This document shows, piece after piece, positions 1 through 7,643 of a DNA stretch of 64,000 nucleotides. The DNA lies in the NCBI GenBank assembly GCA_020633075.1, contig JACKEI010000003.1, forward strand, positions 124,001-188,000, read 5' to 3'. The DNA is from Sandaracinaceae bacterium (GTDB lineage: Bacteria > Myxococcota_A > Polyangia > Polyangiales > Houyiibacteriaceae). Below the pieces are notes generated by a model. That model did no database searches. It saw only the letters and a program-made list of their open reading frames with translations, and was not told the DNA's origin. Numbering within the stretch: the stretch's first letter is position 1; each line of letters starts with the position of its first letter. A program made the translations under genes and the position numbers.

Positions 1-146
1 TGGACATGGCGCACTACACCATGGTCAAGACCAGCACGTTCAATGGCGTGCGGCTGCCGGACATCGCGCTGTGGGACCCCGCCACCAAGACGCACGAGGT
101 GGTGCGCCGCTTTGGCTACCAGGACTACAAGGGGCGCCTGGGCTGA
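1..146 (+). CDS. C-terminal fragment of an unidentified protein
   Basis: An open frame enters from the left edge and ends at the TGA at 144-146, giving the last 47 residues (ending ...YKGRLG). The piece is hydrophilic and has no signal peptide, membrane segment or motif that I recognise. It ends 30 bp before the SRPBCC gene on the same strand, so the two may be co-transcribed. The function cannot be assigned from this fragment. Confidence 0.6.
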   Translation, partial: DMAHYTMVKTSTFNGVRLPDIALWDPATKTHEVVRRFGYQDYKGRLG

Positions 147-176
147 GCCTGCCCGCGCCGGAGAACGGAAGAGCAG

Positions 177-689
177 ATGAGCAACCTCGACAGCTTCGCC
201 ACCTACGCGCTCGAGACCGGCGCGCGCATGACCAACTCCCCGCTCCAGTTCAAGGCGCAGACGCGCGTGGACGCGAGCCGCGACGAGCTCTGGGCCATGG
301 TCACGGACTTCGACCGCATCGGGGACTTCATCCCCATGGTGAAGCGCTCGTACTCGGACGACAGCAACGCGGTGGCGCCAGGGCAGGTGGGGGCCGTGCG
401 GGTGATCCACGCGCATGGCGCCCCCAAGCCCACGCTGGAGACGGTCAAGGCCTTCGAGGCCCCGCGCCTGCTGGCCTACTCCGCGGCGGACGAGAACCTC
501 TTCGGCATGTTCACGGAGCACCTGAGCGTCATCACCTGCGACCCGTATCCGGGCGGCGGCGCCGTGTTCACGTGGTTGGCCTACGGCGTACCGGCCAAGA
601 ACCCCGTGCTGCGGCTGGCCGGCAAGGGCATGTTCAGCGGCGTGCTCACGGCGGGCACCCGCAACATCGCGAAGCGCCTCGCGCGCTGA
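177..689 (+). CDS. SRPBCC (START/Bet v1-like) family protein
   Basis: A 170-residue protein with the SRPBCC layout. After about 17 extra residues it opens with a strand of the type FKAQTRVDASRDELWAMVTD, followed by a helix around DFDRIGDFIPM, a run of strands, and a long C-terminal helix ending in KRLAR. Family members are small helix-grip folds with a hydrophobic pocket for lipids, polyketides or aromatic compounds. No catalytic residues are evident, so this may be a binding or cyclase-like protein. The ATG at 177 follows a GGAAGAGC stretch that can serve as ribosome site; an internal ATG at 228 is a possible shorter start. The amidase gene begins 16 bp downstream, so the two are probably co-transcribed. 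Confidence 0.75.
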   Translation: MSNLDSFATYALETGARMTNSPLQFKAQTRVDASRDELWAMVTDFDRIGDFIPMVKRSYSDDSNAVAPGQVGAVRVIHAHGAPKPTLETVKAFEAPRLLAYSAADENLFGMFTEHLSVITCDPYPGGGAVFTWLAYGVPAKNPVLRLAGKGMFSGVLTAGTRNIAKRLAR

Positions 690-705
690 GCGCCGCGAGA
701 CCTCC

Positions 706-2139
706 GTGCGACACGACTTGGCGGCGCTGCCCGTTCTCGACCTGGCGGCCGCGATCGCCAGCGGGGACCTGCGCGCCGTCGAAGCGTTGGAGGCGTTCGA
801 GGCGCGCGCTCGCAGCGCGAACGAGGCCACGCGCTCCGTCGTGCACTGGCAGGGGCAGGCTGCGCGTGAGGCCGCGGCCGCGATGGACGCGGCGCCCACC
901 AGCGCCGCCCTGCCGCTGCGAGGCGTGCCCTTCACCGTGAAGGAGGCGCTGCCCCTGACGGGTGCGCCGCACACGTCAGGCTCGGTGTACCGCCGCCACG
1001 TCGTCGCCGGCGCGGACATGAGCGCGGTGGCGAACCTGCGGCGTGCGGGCGCCGTGCCGTTCGCTTCGACCAACATGTCCGAGATGGGGGCTCAGTGGGA
1101 GTCGGTCAACACGGTCTACGGGCGCAGCCACAACCCTCATGACCTCTCCCGTACACCTGGTGGAAGCAGCGGCGGCTGCGGAGCGCTGGTCGCGGTTGGC
1201 GGCACGGGGTTCAGCGTCGGGGCCGACACAGGCGGCTCCATCCGTATCCCAGCGGCGTTTTGCGGTGTGTTCGGCCACAAGGGCACCCGACTGGCGGTCG
1301 ACATCGACGGTCACGTGCCCCCGCTGCATGGCAACTTGGCCGGGTACTGCTCCATTGGGCCGCTCACGCGGCGCGCCGCGGATCTCTGGCCTCTGTTCCA
1401 GATCATGGCGGGCGTGCTTCCTCACGAGCTCGCGCCGCGAGACGCCGCCGCCGCGGTCGAGGGGTGTCGCGTCCTGCTCGTCGAAGGGCTGGCGCGGCCA
1501 GCGAGTCGCGCCTCGAGAGAGTGCGTCGCGGCCGTCGCACGCGCTGGCGATGCGTTGTCGGCTGCTGGCGGCGAGACGCGCTGGGTCCCGCCACGGCGTC
1601 TGGGCAACGCGTTCATGATGTGGACCAGTCTGGCCAAGGCGGACGGAAGCGCAGACTTCGCCAACGAGGTCACCGACGGCGACCCGGCGCGCCTCTCACT
1701 GCGCCGTCAGCTCCTCGCGAGCGCGCGCGGGAGGGGCGACCACACGTCGTGGTCGATGGTCACGCTGCTCTCCGAGCGCTACCTGGAGCCTCTCCTGCGT
1801 CCGGCGTATCCGCGCTACGTGCGGGCTGTCGACGCCGTCCGCGGCTGGTTGCTCGAGGCGCTCGGCGAGCGCGGGGTGCTCGTCATGCCGGTGCACCCGC
1901 GCGTGGCATTCCGGCACGGCGGCACGCACCGTCGACCGCTCGACTTTGCCTACGCCGGCCTCTTCAACGCGCTTGGATTCCCCGCGACGGCCGTCCCCGC
2001 CGGGCGCGACCGCGCTGGGCTCCCCCTGTCCGTGCAGGTGGTCGGCGCACCAGGCGCCGACGCGCTCACCACCGCCGTGGCCGAGGTGCTCGAGCCCGCG
2101 CTCGGCGGGTGGGTGCGCCCGCGCCGGTTCACCCACTGA
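706..2139 (+). CDS. Amidase-signature family hydrolase
   Basis: A 477-residue protein of the amidase-signature family, which hydrolyses amide bonds with a Ser-cisSer-Lys triad. The Lys is K79 (in TVKEA), followed by the signature PGGSSGG with S154 and then DTGGSIRIPA with S178. The 24-residue distance between the two serines equals that of FAAH Ser217/Ser241. The length is normal for the family. The substrate cannot be read: no GatB/GatC genes are nearby, so a role as GatA is unlikely, and a free-standing amidase acting on small or lipid amides is more probable. The GTG start at 706 lies 16 bp after the SRPBCC gene, and no strong ribosome site is visible before it. Confidence 0.85.
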   Translation: MRHDLAALPVLDLAAAIASGDLRAVEALEAFEARARSANEATRSVVHWQGQAAREAAAAMDAAPTSAALPLRGVPFTVKEALPLTGAPHTSGSVYRRHVVAGADMSAVANLRRAGAVPFASTNMSEMGAQWESVNTVYGRSHNPHDLSRTPGGSSGGCGALVAVGGTGFSVGADTGGSIRIPAAFCGVFGHKGTRLAVDIDGHVPPLHGNLAGYCSIGPLTRRAADLWPLFQIMAGVLPHELAPRDAAAAVEGCRVLLVEGLARPASRASRECVAAVARAGDALSAAGGETRWVPPRRLGNAFMMWTSLAKADGSADFANEVTDGDPARLSLRRQLLASARGRGDHTSWSMVTLLSERYLEPLLRPAYPRYVRAVDAVRGWLLEALGERGVLVMPVHPRVAFRHGGTHRRPLDFAYAGLFNALGFPATAVPAGRDRAGLPLSVQVVGAPGADALTTAVAEVLEPALGGWVRPRRFTH

Positions 2140-2197
2140 CCAGCGCGTGGCGTAGGCGCGACGTTCACGCCGGGGGCCGTGCCGCGCGGCCTGGTTC

Positions 2198-3610
2198 ATG
2201 CTCTCCTCTCGTGGCATGGCCGGAAAACACTTCGAGAGCCTCGACGAGGAGGCGCGTGCGCTTCACGACTCGTGGGACTCGATCGTTCGCATCGTGCTCT
2301 TGGTCGCGATGCTCACGGTGCTCGTGTGGGGCGCCTGCTCCCTCCTGCGCGCGAGCGTCCACCTCGCGCTGCACGTGATCTTCGACGCGGTCTCGCCGAA
2401 GACGTGGCGTGCTGCGCTGATCCTGTTCGCCGCGCTGCTGGGCTCGGGACTCGTGCGCGGCCTCCTGGTGCAGCGTCCCGCGTGGAGCGCCGCCTTCGGC
2501 GACGGCATGTCGACCGCGCTCGCCAACTACCACGTCACGTACGATCACGCGGGCGACGACCCGCAGCCGCGCTACGAGCGCCCCGCCTTCGCGCTCGCGG
2601 CGCGCAAGTTCTTTGCGACCTTGCTGACCATCGGCAGCGGCGCGTCGGGCGGACTCGAGGCGCCCGTGGTGATGATCGCCGAGGCCATCAGCGCGGGCTT
2701 TGCACGCGTACTGGCCGTGCGCAGCGAGCACGAGCTGCGCACCTATCAGCTCGCCGGTATCGCCGCGGCCGTCTCCACGCTGCTGGGGGCGCCGTTCACC
2801 GCCGCGCTCTTCGCGACCGAGGTGGCCTACGGTGACCGCATCATCTACCGCAAGCTGGCCTACTGCCTCTGGGCTGGGGTCATCGCGTTCTGGCTCAACG
2901 GCTGGCTCAGCGGCGGGTATGAGCCGCTGTTCGTGGGGCCTTCCCACTCGGCGGTGTACTCCATCGCCGAGCTGGGCGCGGCCGCGCTCGTCGCGGTCAC
3001 GGTCTCGGTGCCGGTCGCCTTCGGGTTCGGCAAGGCCATGGTGGCCATCGAGCAGTTCTTCGCCGCGCGTGTGCGCTCTGGGTGGCACGCCTTGGTGAGC
3101 GCGCTCGCCACCGGGGTCGTCGCGCTCGCGCTCTCCTACGGTGCCAACCTGAGCCCCACCCACGTCTTGGGCATGGGCGAGCACACGCTGGCGGGCATCT
3201 TCGCGGGCGACGCGGCGCTCACTACGTGGTGGGTCCTGCTGCTCGTGCTCGTGGGGAAGACCATCACCACTGGGCTCACCATGGCCGGGAGCGGCAGCGC
3301 CGGCCTGCTGGTTCCGTCGATGTATCTGGGCGGTGTCTCGGGCGCCCTGGTCGCGCACCTGGCCAACCTCACTGGCTGGACACAGCTTGACCCCGCTCTC
3401 TTCGCCGTGGTCGGCGTGGGCAGCTCGCTGGTGGCGGTCATCGGCGTCCCGCTGGCGGCCATCGCGCTCGTGCTGGAGGTGTTCGGCAAGTCGTTCGGTC
3501 CCCCCGCCATCCTGGCCTGCGGCGTCACGTACCTGCTCACGCTGAAGTTCAAGATCTACGACGCCCAGCGGAGCTCGCCGAGCCCCAACGCGGACGAAAC
3601 GGGGGGCTGA
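2198..3610 (+). CDS. ClC-family chloride channel/transporter
   Basis: A 470-residue polytopic membrane protein of the ClC family. The second conserved selectivity motif is present as GLEAP (residues 152-156), with the gating glutamate kept at E154. The third appears as GSGSAGLLVP with the usual following GGVSGA. The first family motif (GSGIP, carrying the central serine) is not visible: the equivalent region reads FGDGMSTAL. This makes ion selectivity and coupling uncertain. There is no C-terminal CBS pair; the protein stops about 25 residues after the last membrane helix. The ATG at 2198 is used; an ATG at 2216 is nearly as good and neither has a clear ribosome site. The gene converges on the DUF2236 gene. 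Confidence 0.8.
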   Translation: MLSSRGMAGKHFESLDEEARALHDSWDSIVRIVLLVAMLTVLVWGACSLLRASVHLALHVIFDAVSPKTWRAALILFAALLGSGLVRGLLVQRPAWSAAFGDGMSTALANYHVTYDHAGDDPQPRYERPAFALAARKFFATLLTIGSGASGGLEAPVVMIAEAISAGFARVLAVRSEHELRTYQLAGIAAAVSTLLGAPFTAALFATEVAYGDRIIYRKLAYCLWAGVIAFWLNGWLSGGYEPLFVGPSHSAVYSIAELGAAALVAVTVSVPVAFGFGKAMVAIEQFFAARVRSGWHALVSALATGVVALALSYGANLSPTHVLGMGEHTLAGIFAGDAALTTWWVLLLVLVGKTITTGLTMAGSGSAGLLVPSMYLGGVSGALVAHLANLTGWTQLDPALFAVVGVGSSLVAVIGVPLAAIALVLEVFGKSFGPPAILACGVTYLLTLKFKIYDAQRSSPSPNADETGG

Positions 3611-3634
3611 CTCGCCCGCCACTCGGCGCCGACG

Positions 3635-3666
3635 GAGGCTGTGAGGACCAGGGCCGCCACAGCCTC
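3635..3666. terminator. Possible bidirectional terminator hairpin
   Basis: A perfect 9-bp inverted repeat, GAGGCTGTG (3635-3643) and CACAGCCTC (3658-3666), with a 14-nt loop. It lies in the 56-bp gap between the converging ClC and DUF2236 genes and ends next to the latter's stop codon. There is no U-run on either strand, so termination strength is uncertain. Confidence 0.4.
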
Positions 3667-5061
3667 TCAGGCCACCGCGGGGCGCCCCTGGGGGACAGGA
3701 CACGTGCCGTACCCCACGGCGTTGCCATGGACGCCGCCCTCGTTGCGGTTGACGGCATACTTGGTGGGGTCCGTGGTGTACTCGGCGTGACCGTAGCTGA
3801 CCAGCAGCTGGTCGATGCGCTTCACCAGCCAGCGGTCCGCCAGCCCCTCCACCACGGGGATGCGCTCGATGGCCATGTGCGCGTAGAGGGTGGGCCACAC
3901 GTATGCTTGGAAGGCCGCAAAGATGGCGTAGTCGAGCGGGGTGGCGTCGACGCCCATCTGCTTCACCTTCTCCGCCGGCACGCGGAAGGTGTGGCGGAAG
4001 AACACCTTCGAGATGCTGCGCTCGATGGCGTTCAGGACGCGCCCGGGCAGCTCGTGGCTCTCGGGCAGGTAGGCCGCCATGGTGGCCCGCACCAGCTCGC
4101 CGTTGGTGGCGTCGTCGTAGCCGTCACGCAGCGTGGCCGAGTACACCAGCATGGACTCGAAGATGTCCTGCGGCGTCTCGAGCAGCAGGTCCGGCGGCAG
4201 CCCCAGCAAGAAGCACTGGTGACGGCAGTGCTCCACCACGGCGCGCTCACGCCGCGTGAACCCGCGCTTCTCGCTCACGGCGCGGTAGGCCGTGACGAAG
4301 GCGGGCATGGTGCCGGCCGGCATCTGGTCCACTTGCGGGATGGGGATGCCGAACACCTCCACGTCCCAGGTGCCGGAGCGGCGCAGCAGGTTCATGCGCA
4401 CCATGGAGTGCATCAGCCGCACCATGGCCGCCGCGTGGAAGCCGGGGCCAAAGCGCTCGAGCGAGCCCGGCAGCGACGCGGTGGTGAAGAAGCTGGCGGT
4501 CTCCTTCACGCGCTGCACGGCCGACTCCTGCGAGAGCGCGCCGGTCATGGCCATGGGCAGGCCCGAGTACTTGTTCATGAACGTAGCGATGAACGCGCCG
4601 CGGATGACGAAGGGCACCAGCAGCGCCATCGTCACCCGTGAGGCGCGCGCCCCCTGCGCGCTCAGCTTCGGGTCGATCCAGTCGGGGCGAGCCTCCATGG
4701 ACGCGATGAAGCGCTCGAGCTCGGGGGGCGCGTCCACCACGGCATCCAGCCCCTTGGTGCAGGCCAGCACCAGCATGTCGATCAGCCGGCGAAAGCCGTA
4801 CTTGGGGATGAGCGCCGCGTAGGCGTCCGCCACCACGTCACCCAGCATGGTGTAGGCGAGCATGCGGTCGACCGCGTTGGTGTCGGACAGCACGCGCGCT
4901 CGGTGCTTCGCCGCGAAGCCGCCGGGCAGCATGCTCTTGTCCCGGAGGTCGCGCGTGAAGCGCTCCGGCACGATGTCGAAGTCCACCCCTCCATACATGG
5001 AGGGGATCAGGGTCTTCTGGGCGCGGACCTTGGCGTTCAGCTCGGCGAGCGGGATGGTCAT
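3667..5061 (-). CDS. DUF2236 / MpaB-like oxygenase family protein
   Basis: A 464-residue soluble-looking protein of the DUF2236 (MpaB/latex-clearing-protein-related) group. These are mostly helical b-type haem proteins implicated in oxidative cleavage or oxidation of hydrophobic substrates. Supporting features are the overall length, the RPDWID segment near residue 150, a GPGFHAAAMVRLMHSMVR helix, and the late EHCRHQCFLLGLPP segment rich in potential haem ligands. I cannot say which His binds iron. The ATG at 5061 is preceded by AAGG at a good distance; the open frame extends far upstream, but that part reads as non-coding. A palindromic operator lies 57 bp before the start. The assignment to the family is fairly good; the substrate is unknown. 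Confidence 0.7.
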   Translation of the reverse strand: MTIPLAELNAKVRAQKTLIPSMYGGVDFDIVPERFTRDLRDKSMLPGGFAAKHRARVLSDTNAVDRMLAYTMLGDVVADAYAALIPKYGFRRLIDMLVLACTKGLDAVVDAPPELERFIASMEARPDWIDPKLSAQGARASRVTMALLVPFVIRGAFIATFMNKYSGLPMAMTGALSQESAVQRVKETASFFTTASLPGSLERFGPGFHAAAMVRLMHSMVRMNLLRRSGTWDVEVFGIPIPQVDQMPAGTMPAFVTAYRAVSEKRGFTRRERAVVEHCRHQCFLLGLPPDLLLETPQDIFESMLVYSATLRDGYDDATNGELVRATMAAYLPESHELPGRVLNAIERSISKVFFRHTFRVPAEKVKQMGVDATPLDYAIFAAFQAYVWPTLYAHMAIERIPVVEGLADRWLVKRIDQLLVSYGHAEYTTDPTKYAVNRNEGGVHGNAVGYGTCPVPQGRPAVA

Positions 5062-5117
5062 CGTGGCCTTGGGAAGGGCGATCGCGCGCCTCTTGCTGGC
5101 TGCGCGTCGAGGTTGAT

Positions 5118-5131
5118 TAGACAGTTGTCTA
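5118..5131. promoter_or_regulatory. Palindromic operator-like site upstream of the MpaB-like gene
   Basis: TAGACA-GT-TGTCTA, a perfect 6-bp inverted repeat with a 2-nt centre, in the 174-bp gap between the divergent DUF2236 gene (start 5061) and the barrel gene (start 5236). The size and symmetry fit a TetR-type operator. No TetR gene is adjacent; the nearest in the window is at 24.3 kb. Confidence 0.55.
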
Positions 5132-5235
5132 GTATGGGGGCAGTCGGCTCCCGAGGGCAAGCTCCCTGTGGAAATGAGCGCCCTGCGACGATATGCCACA
5201 GTGCCCCGCCCCCGGTTCGCCCCTAGCTTTGCGGC

Positions 5236-6216
5236 GTGAACCCCCCGTCTCCGAGAGCACCCGCGTGGCCGGCCCGCCTGGCCCGATCCGCTGGTGGGGT
5301 GCTGCGGCCGCTCCGCCCGGCCCTCCTCTCGGCGCTCCTGCTCCCGGTGGTTGTGTTCTGCCAGGCGGTCCTCCCTGGCCGCGCCGGCGCGTGCGCCACC
5401 TGCTCGGTGGGGGACCGCACGCTCACCAGCATCGGCACGGCGCAGCCGTTCCAGAACCGTGTGCGGCTCTCCCTCGGCTTGACGCACCGGCAGGACGGCG
5501 TGGGCACACCCGGCGTGGACGGCCTCGAGCTGCGCGAGCTGCGGGTGGAGCTGGCCGCTGCGTACTCGCCGACCAGCTGGCTGACGCTCTCGCTCTCGGC
5601 TCCGATGCTGCGGCGGGACGTGCTCTTCGCCAACCTGGCGCGTGACGTGTCCTGGAACTTCGGGGACATGGAGTTCATCGCGCGCGGGGTGCTCTTTCGT
5701 GACCGGCGCCTCGCACCGCAGCACCTGCTGAGCATGCAGGTGGGGGTCGAGCTGCCCACGGCGCGCGCGCAGCGGGACATGTTCAACCAGGTGCTGCCTC
5801 TCGAGCTGCAGGCTGGCTCGGGGAGCTGGGACCCGTCGGTGGGGCTCACGTACGCGCGCTTCGCGGACCCGTGGTCGGCCTATGTGTCGTCCGTGCTGAG
5901 CGTGCCCACGCGCGGCTTCGACCGCTCTCGCGGAGGGGCCTCGTGGCGCACGCTGGTGAACTTCCAGCTGCAGCCCTCGCGCGCCTTCGGCATTCGCGCG
6001 GGTGCGCTGCTGCGCGTCGACGCCGTCTCCCACGAGGGCGGTCAGCAGGAGTCGGACTCCGGCGGCGCCATTGGGTACGCCACCATGGGGTTCATCGCGT
6101 CTCCGGCGGAGGACCTCACGCTTCAAGCGGGCATCGCCGTGCCCGTGCTCAACGCACTACAGGGTCAGCACCGTGAGGGCTTGGCCGTCAACCTGGGGGT
6201 GTCCCTTGATCTCTAG
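5236..6216 (+). CDS. Outer-membrane beta-barrel-type protein with CxxC after the signal peptide
   Basis: A 326-residue exported protein. A long N-terminal signal peptide (hydrophobic core about residues 28-46) is followed by ACATCS, a CxxC pair directly at the mature N terminus. The rest is a string of amphipathic strands with alternating aromatic and small residues, ending in NLGVSLDL, typical of outer-membrane barrels or transporter-like proteins of this size (10-12 strands). The GTG at 5236 is taken as start; no ATG lies upstream in frame before the operator region. The stop overlaps the TTG-started lipoprotein gene that follows, suggesting coupled expression and a shared envelope task. 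A metal-related role is possible because of the CxxC, but this is speculation. Confidence 0.65.
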   Translation: MNPPSPRAPAWPARLARSAGGVLRPLRPALLSALLLPVVVFCQAVLPGRAGACATCSVGDRTLTSIGTAQPFQNRVRLSLGLTHRQDGVGTPGVDGLELRELRVELAAAYSPTSWLTLSLSAPMLRRDVLFANLARDVSWNFGDMEFIARGVLFRDRRLAPQHLLSMQVGVELPTARAQRDMFNQVLPLELQAGSGSWDPSVGLTYARFADPWSAYVSSVLSVPTRGFDRSRGGASWRTLVNFQLQPSRAFGIRAGALLRVDAVSHEGGQQESDSGGAIGYATMGFIASPAEDLTLQAGIAVPVLNALQGQHREGLAVNLGVSLDL

Positions 6217-6958
6217 CGCCCGCTTCGCGCGCCGCTCGGCGCTGGTCGCCGTGGCCCTCGTCCTCGGTCTCGTGTCTTTCGCGCTGCCCTCGTGCACCGA
6301 CGACTCGGCCGGCATCCAAGTGCCCGTCGCCTACCGCGGCGGTGGGACGCTGGCAGACCCGGTCGAGACGCAGGGGGACGTGAGCGTGCGCCTCCTCCGC
6401 GCACACGTGGCCGTGCACTCCCTCACGCTCGAGGCCTGCCCGGCGTCCACGTTGGCGCGGCTCACGGCGGCGCTGTCCATGCCGGTCGCCCGCGCCCACT
6501 CGGCCAGCTCGCCCACGTACCTGGGGGTCCCGGTGGTGCTCGACGCCCTCGGAGACGAGGTGTTCAGCCCCGGCACCTTCCGGCCCACGCCAGGCACCTA
6601 CTGCGGGGTGCACGGGATGCTGGCGGTGCCGGACGGAGACGCTCTGGGCGCGAGCACGAGCAACCCCCTCACGGGCGCGGTGGAGCTGCACGGGGAGCGT
6701 CTGGACGCCGAGGGGCAGGTCGTCTCCTCGTTCACGCTCACCAGCACCATGAGCGTCTCGTTCGACATCGACTTCGACGAGCCGCTGGTGCTGGGTCCGG
6801 AGAGCCTCTACGCGGAGGTGACCCTCTCCGTGGACCCCAGCGCCTGGGCGGCTGCCGTGACGCTGCCGGACGGTGCGCTCGATGCTGCCGGAGCGAGCGC
6901 GCTCAGCCGGGCCGCTGCGGACGCCATGCGACTCGAGCTGCTGCGCACGCCGCGCTGA
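6206..6958 (+). CDS. Lipoprotein of unknown function
   Basis: A 250-residue protein with an N-terminal signal peptide (hydrophobic core about residues 10-25) ending in a lipobox, ALPSC, with the lipidated Cys near residue 27. The mature part is a beta-rich domain with two further Cys (LEACP and GTYCGVHG) and a repeated V-x-L/F pattern. No catalytic motif is recognised. The start is a TTG at 6206, which overlaps the end of the preceding barrel gene by 11 bp; it is chosen because it gives a correct signal peptide, while longer in-frame starts would run through the barrel gene. The overlap implies coupling, so the lipoprotein and barrel probably act together. Confidence 0.65.
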   Translation: MISSARFARRSALVAVALVLGLVSFALPSCTDDSAGIQVPVAYRGGGTLADPVETQGDVSVRLLRAHVAVHSLTLEACPASTLARLTAALSMPVARAHSASSPTYLGVPVVLDALGDEVFSPGTFRPTPGTYCGVHGMLAVPDGDALGASTSNPLTGAVELHGERLDAEGQVVSSFTLTSTMSVSFDIDFDEPLVLGPESLYAEVTLSVDPSAWAAAVTLPDGALDAAGASALSRAAADAMRLELLRTPR

Positions 6959-7049
6959 GCGAGGCGCGCCCGAGTGAGGTGTCCGCACCCGTGGCCGCCC
7001 CGCCAGCATTTTCGGTGACCTTCCGCGCGCCACGCGACAGGATGGGGTC

Positions 7050-7613
7050 ATGAGCGACAACCACGACCCCCTCGCGCCCCTGCTGTTCACCCCGCGCGTG
7101 CTGTGGTTTGCGCTCTTCATGTCCAACATCCTGGTCTTCTCCGTGGTGGCGGCGGTGGTGGTGCCGCCGGACGAGCCCTTCGACATGCTCATGCTGTACG
7201 TGCTCGCCGCGGTGGCCGTGGGCGCCGGTGTGGCTCAGGTGATCATCCCCCGCCGCATCGAGGCCGCTCTGCTGGCGACCGCCCAAGCCGACACCGAGGA
7301 GCGGGCCGACCCCAACGCCAGCGTCATCTTTCGCGAGGCCGCGCCGACGGTGCGCTACTTCGCCAACCCACCGGCTGCCGCGAAGACCGCTGCCGCGCTC
7401 TTCCACACCCCCTTCATCCTGCGGCTCGCCCTGTCGGAGTCCATCGGCATGTACGGCGTGATCTTGGTCGCGCTGGGCTGCCCCCTCGAGCAGGCCATCG
7501 CGTTCCCGCTGATCGGGGCGGTGCTCATCGCGCGCCTCTTCCCCACCCGCAAGAGCATCATGGCGCCGCTCGAGGGCCACTTCGGCGCGCGCATGCCCGA
7601 GCCCGGTCGCTGA
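7050..7613 (+). CDS. Small integral membrane protein, unknown function
   Basis: A 187-residue protein with about four transmembrane helices: roughly residues 17-38, 45-66, 122-145 and 148-165. Between helices 2 and 3 lies a polar loop of about 50 residues containing ADTEERADP. I do not recognise the family. The ATG at 7050 follows a purine-rich GGATGGGG stretch. It stands 91 bp after the lipoprotein gene and converges on the cyclase gene, so it may form a single-gene unit or the end of the preceding operon. Confidence 0.6.
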   Translation: MSDNHDPLAPLLFTPRVLWFALFMSNILVFSVVAAVVVPPDEPFDMLMLYVLAAVAVGAGVAQVIIPRRIEAALLATAQADTEERADPNASVIFREAAPTVRYFANPPAAAKTAAALFHTPFILRLALSESIGMYGVILVALGCPLEQAIAFPLIGAVLIARLFPTRKSIMAPLEGHFGARMPEPGR

Positions 7614-7643
7614 CTCGATTCGTCCTGGTCTACCGGGCTCCGC

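Noticed and set aside
706..2139. GatA subunit of the tRNA amidotransferase
   Set aside because: The amidase signature is shared, but no gatB or gatC is near and the SRPBCC neighbour does not fit.
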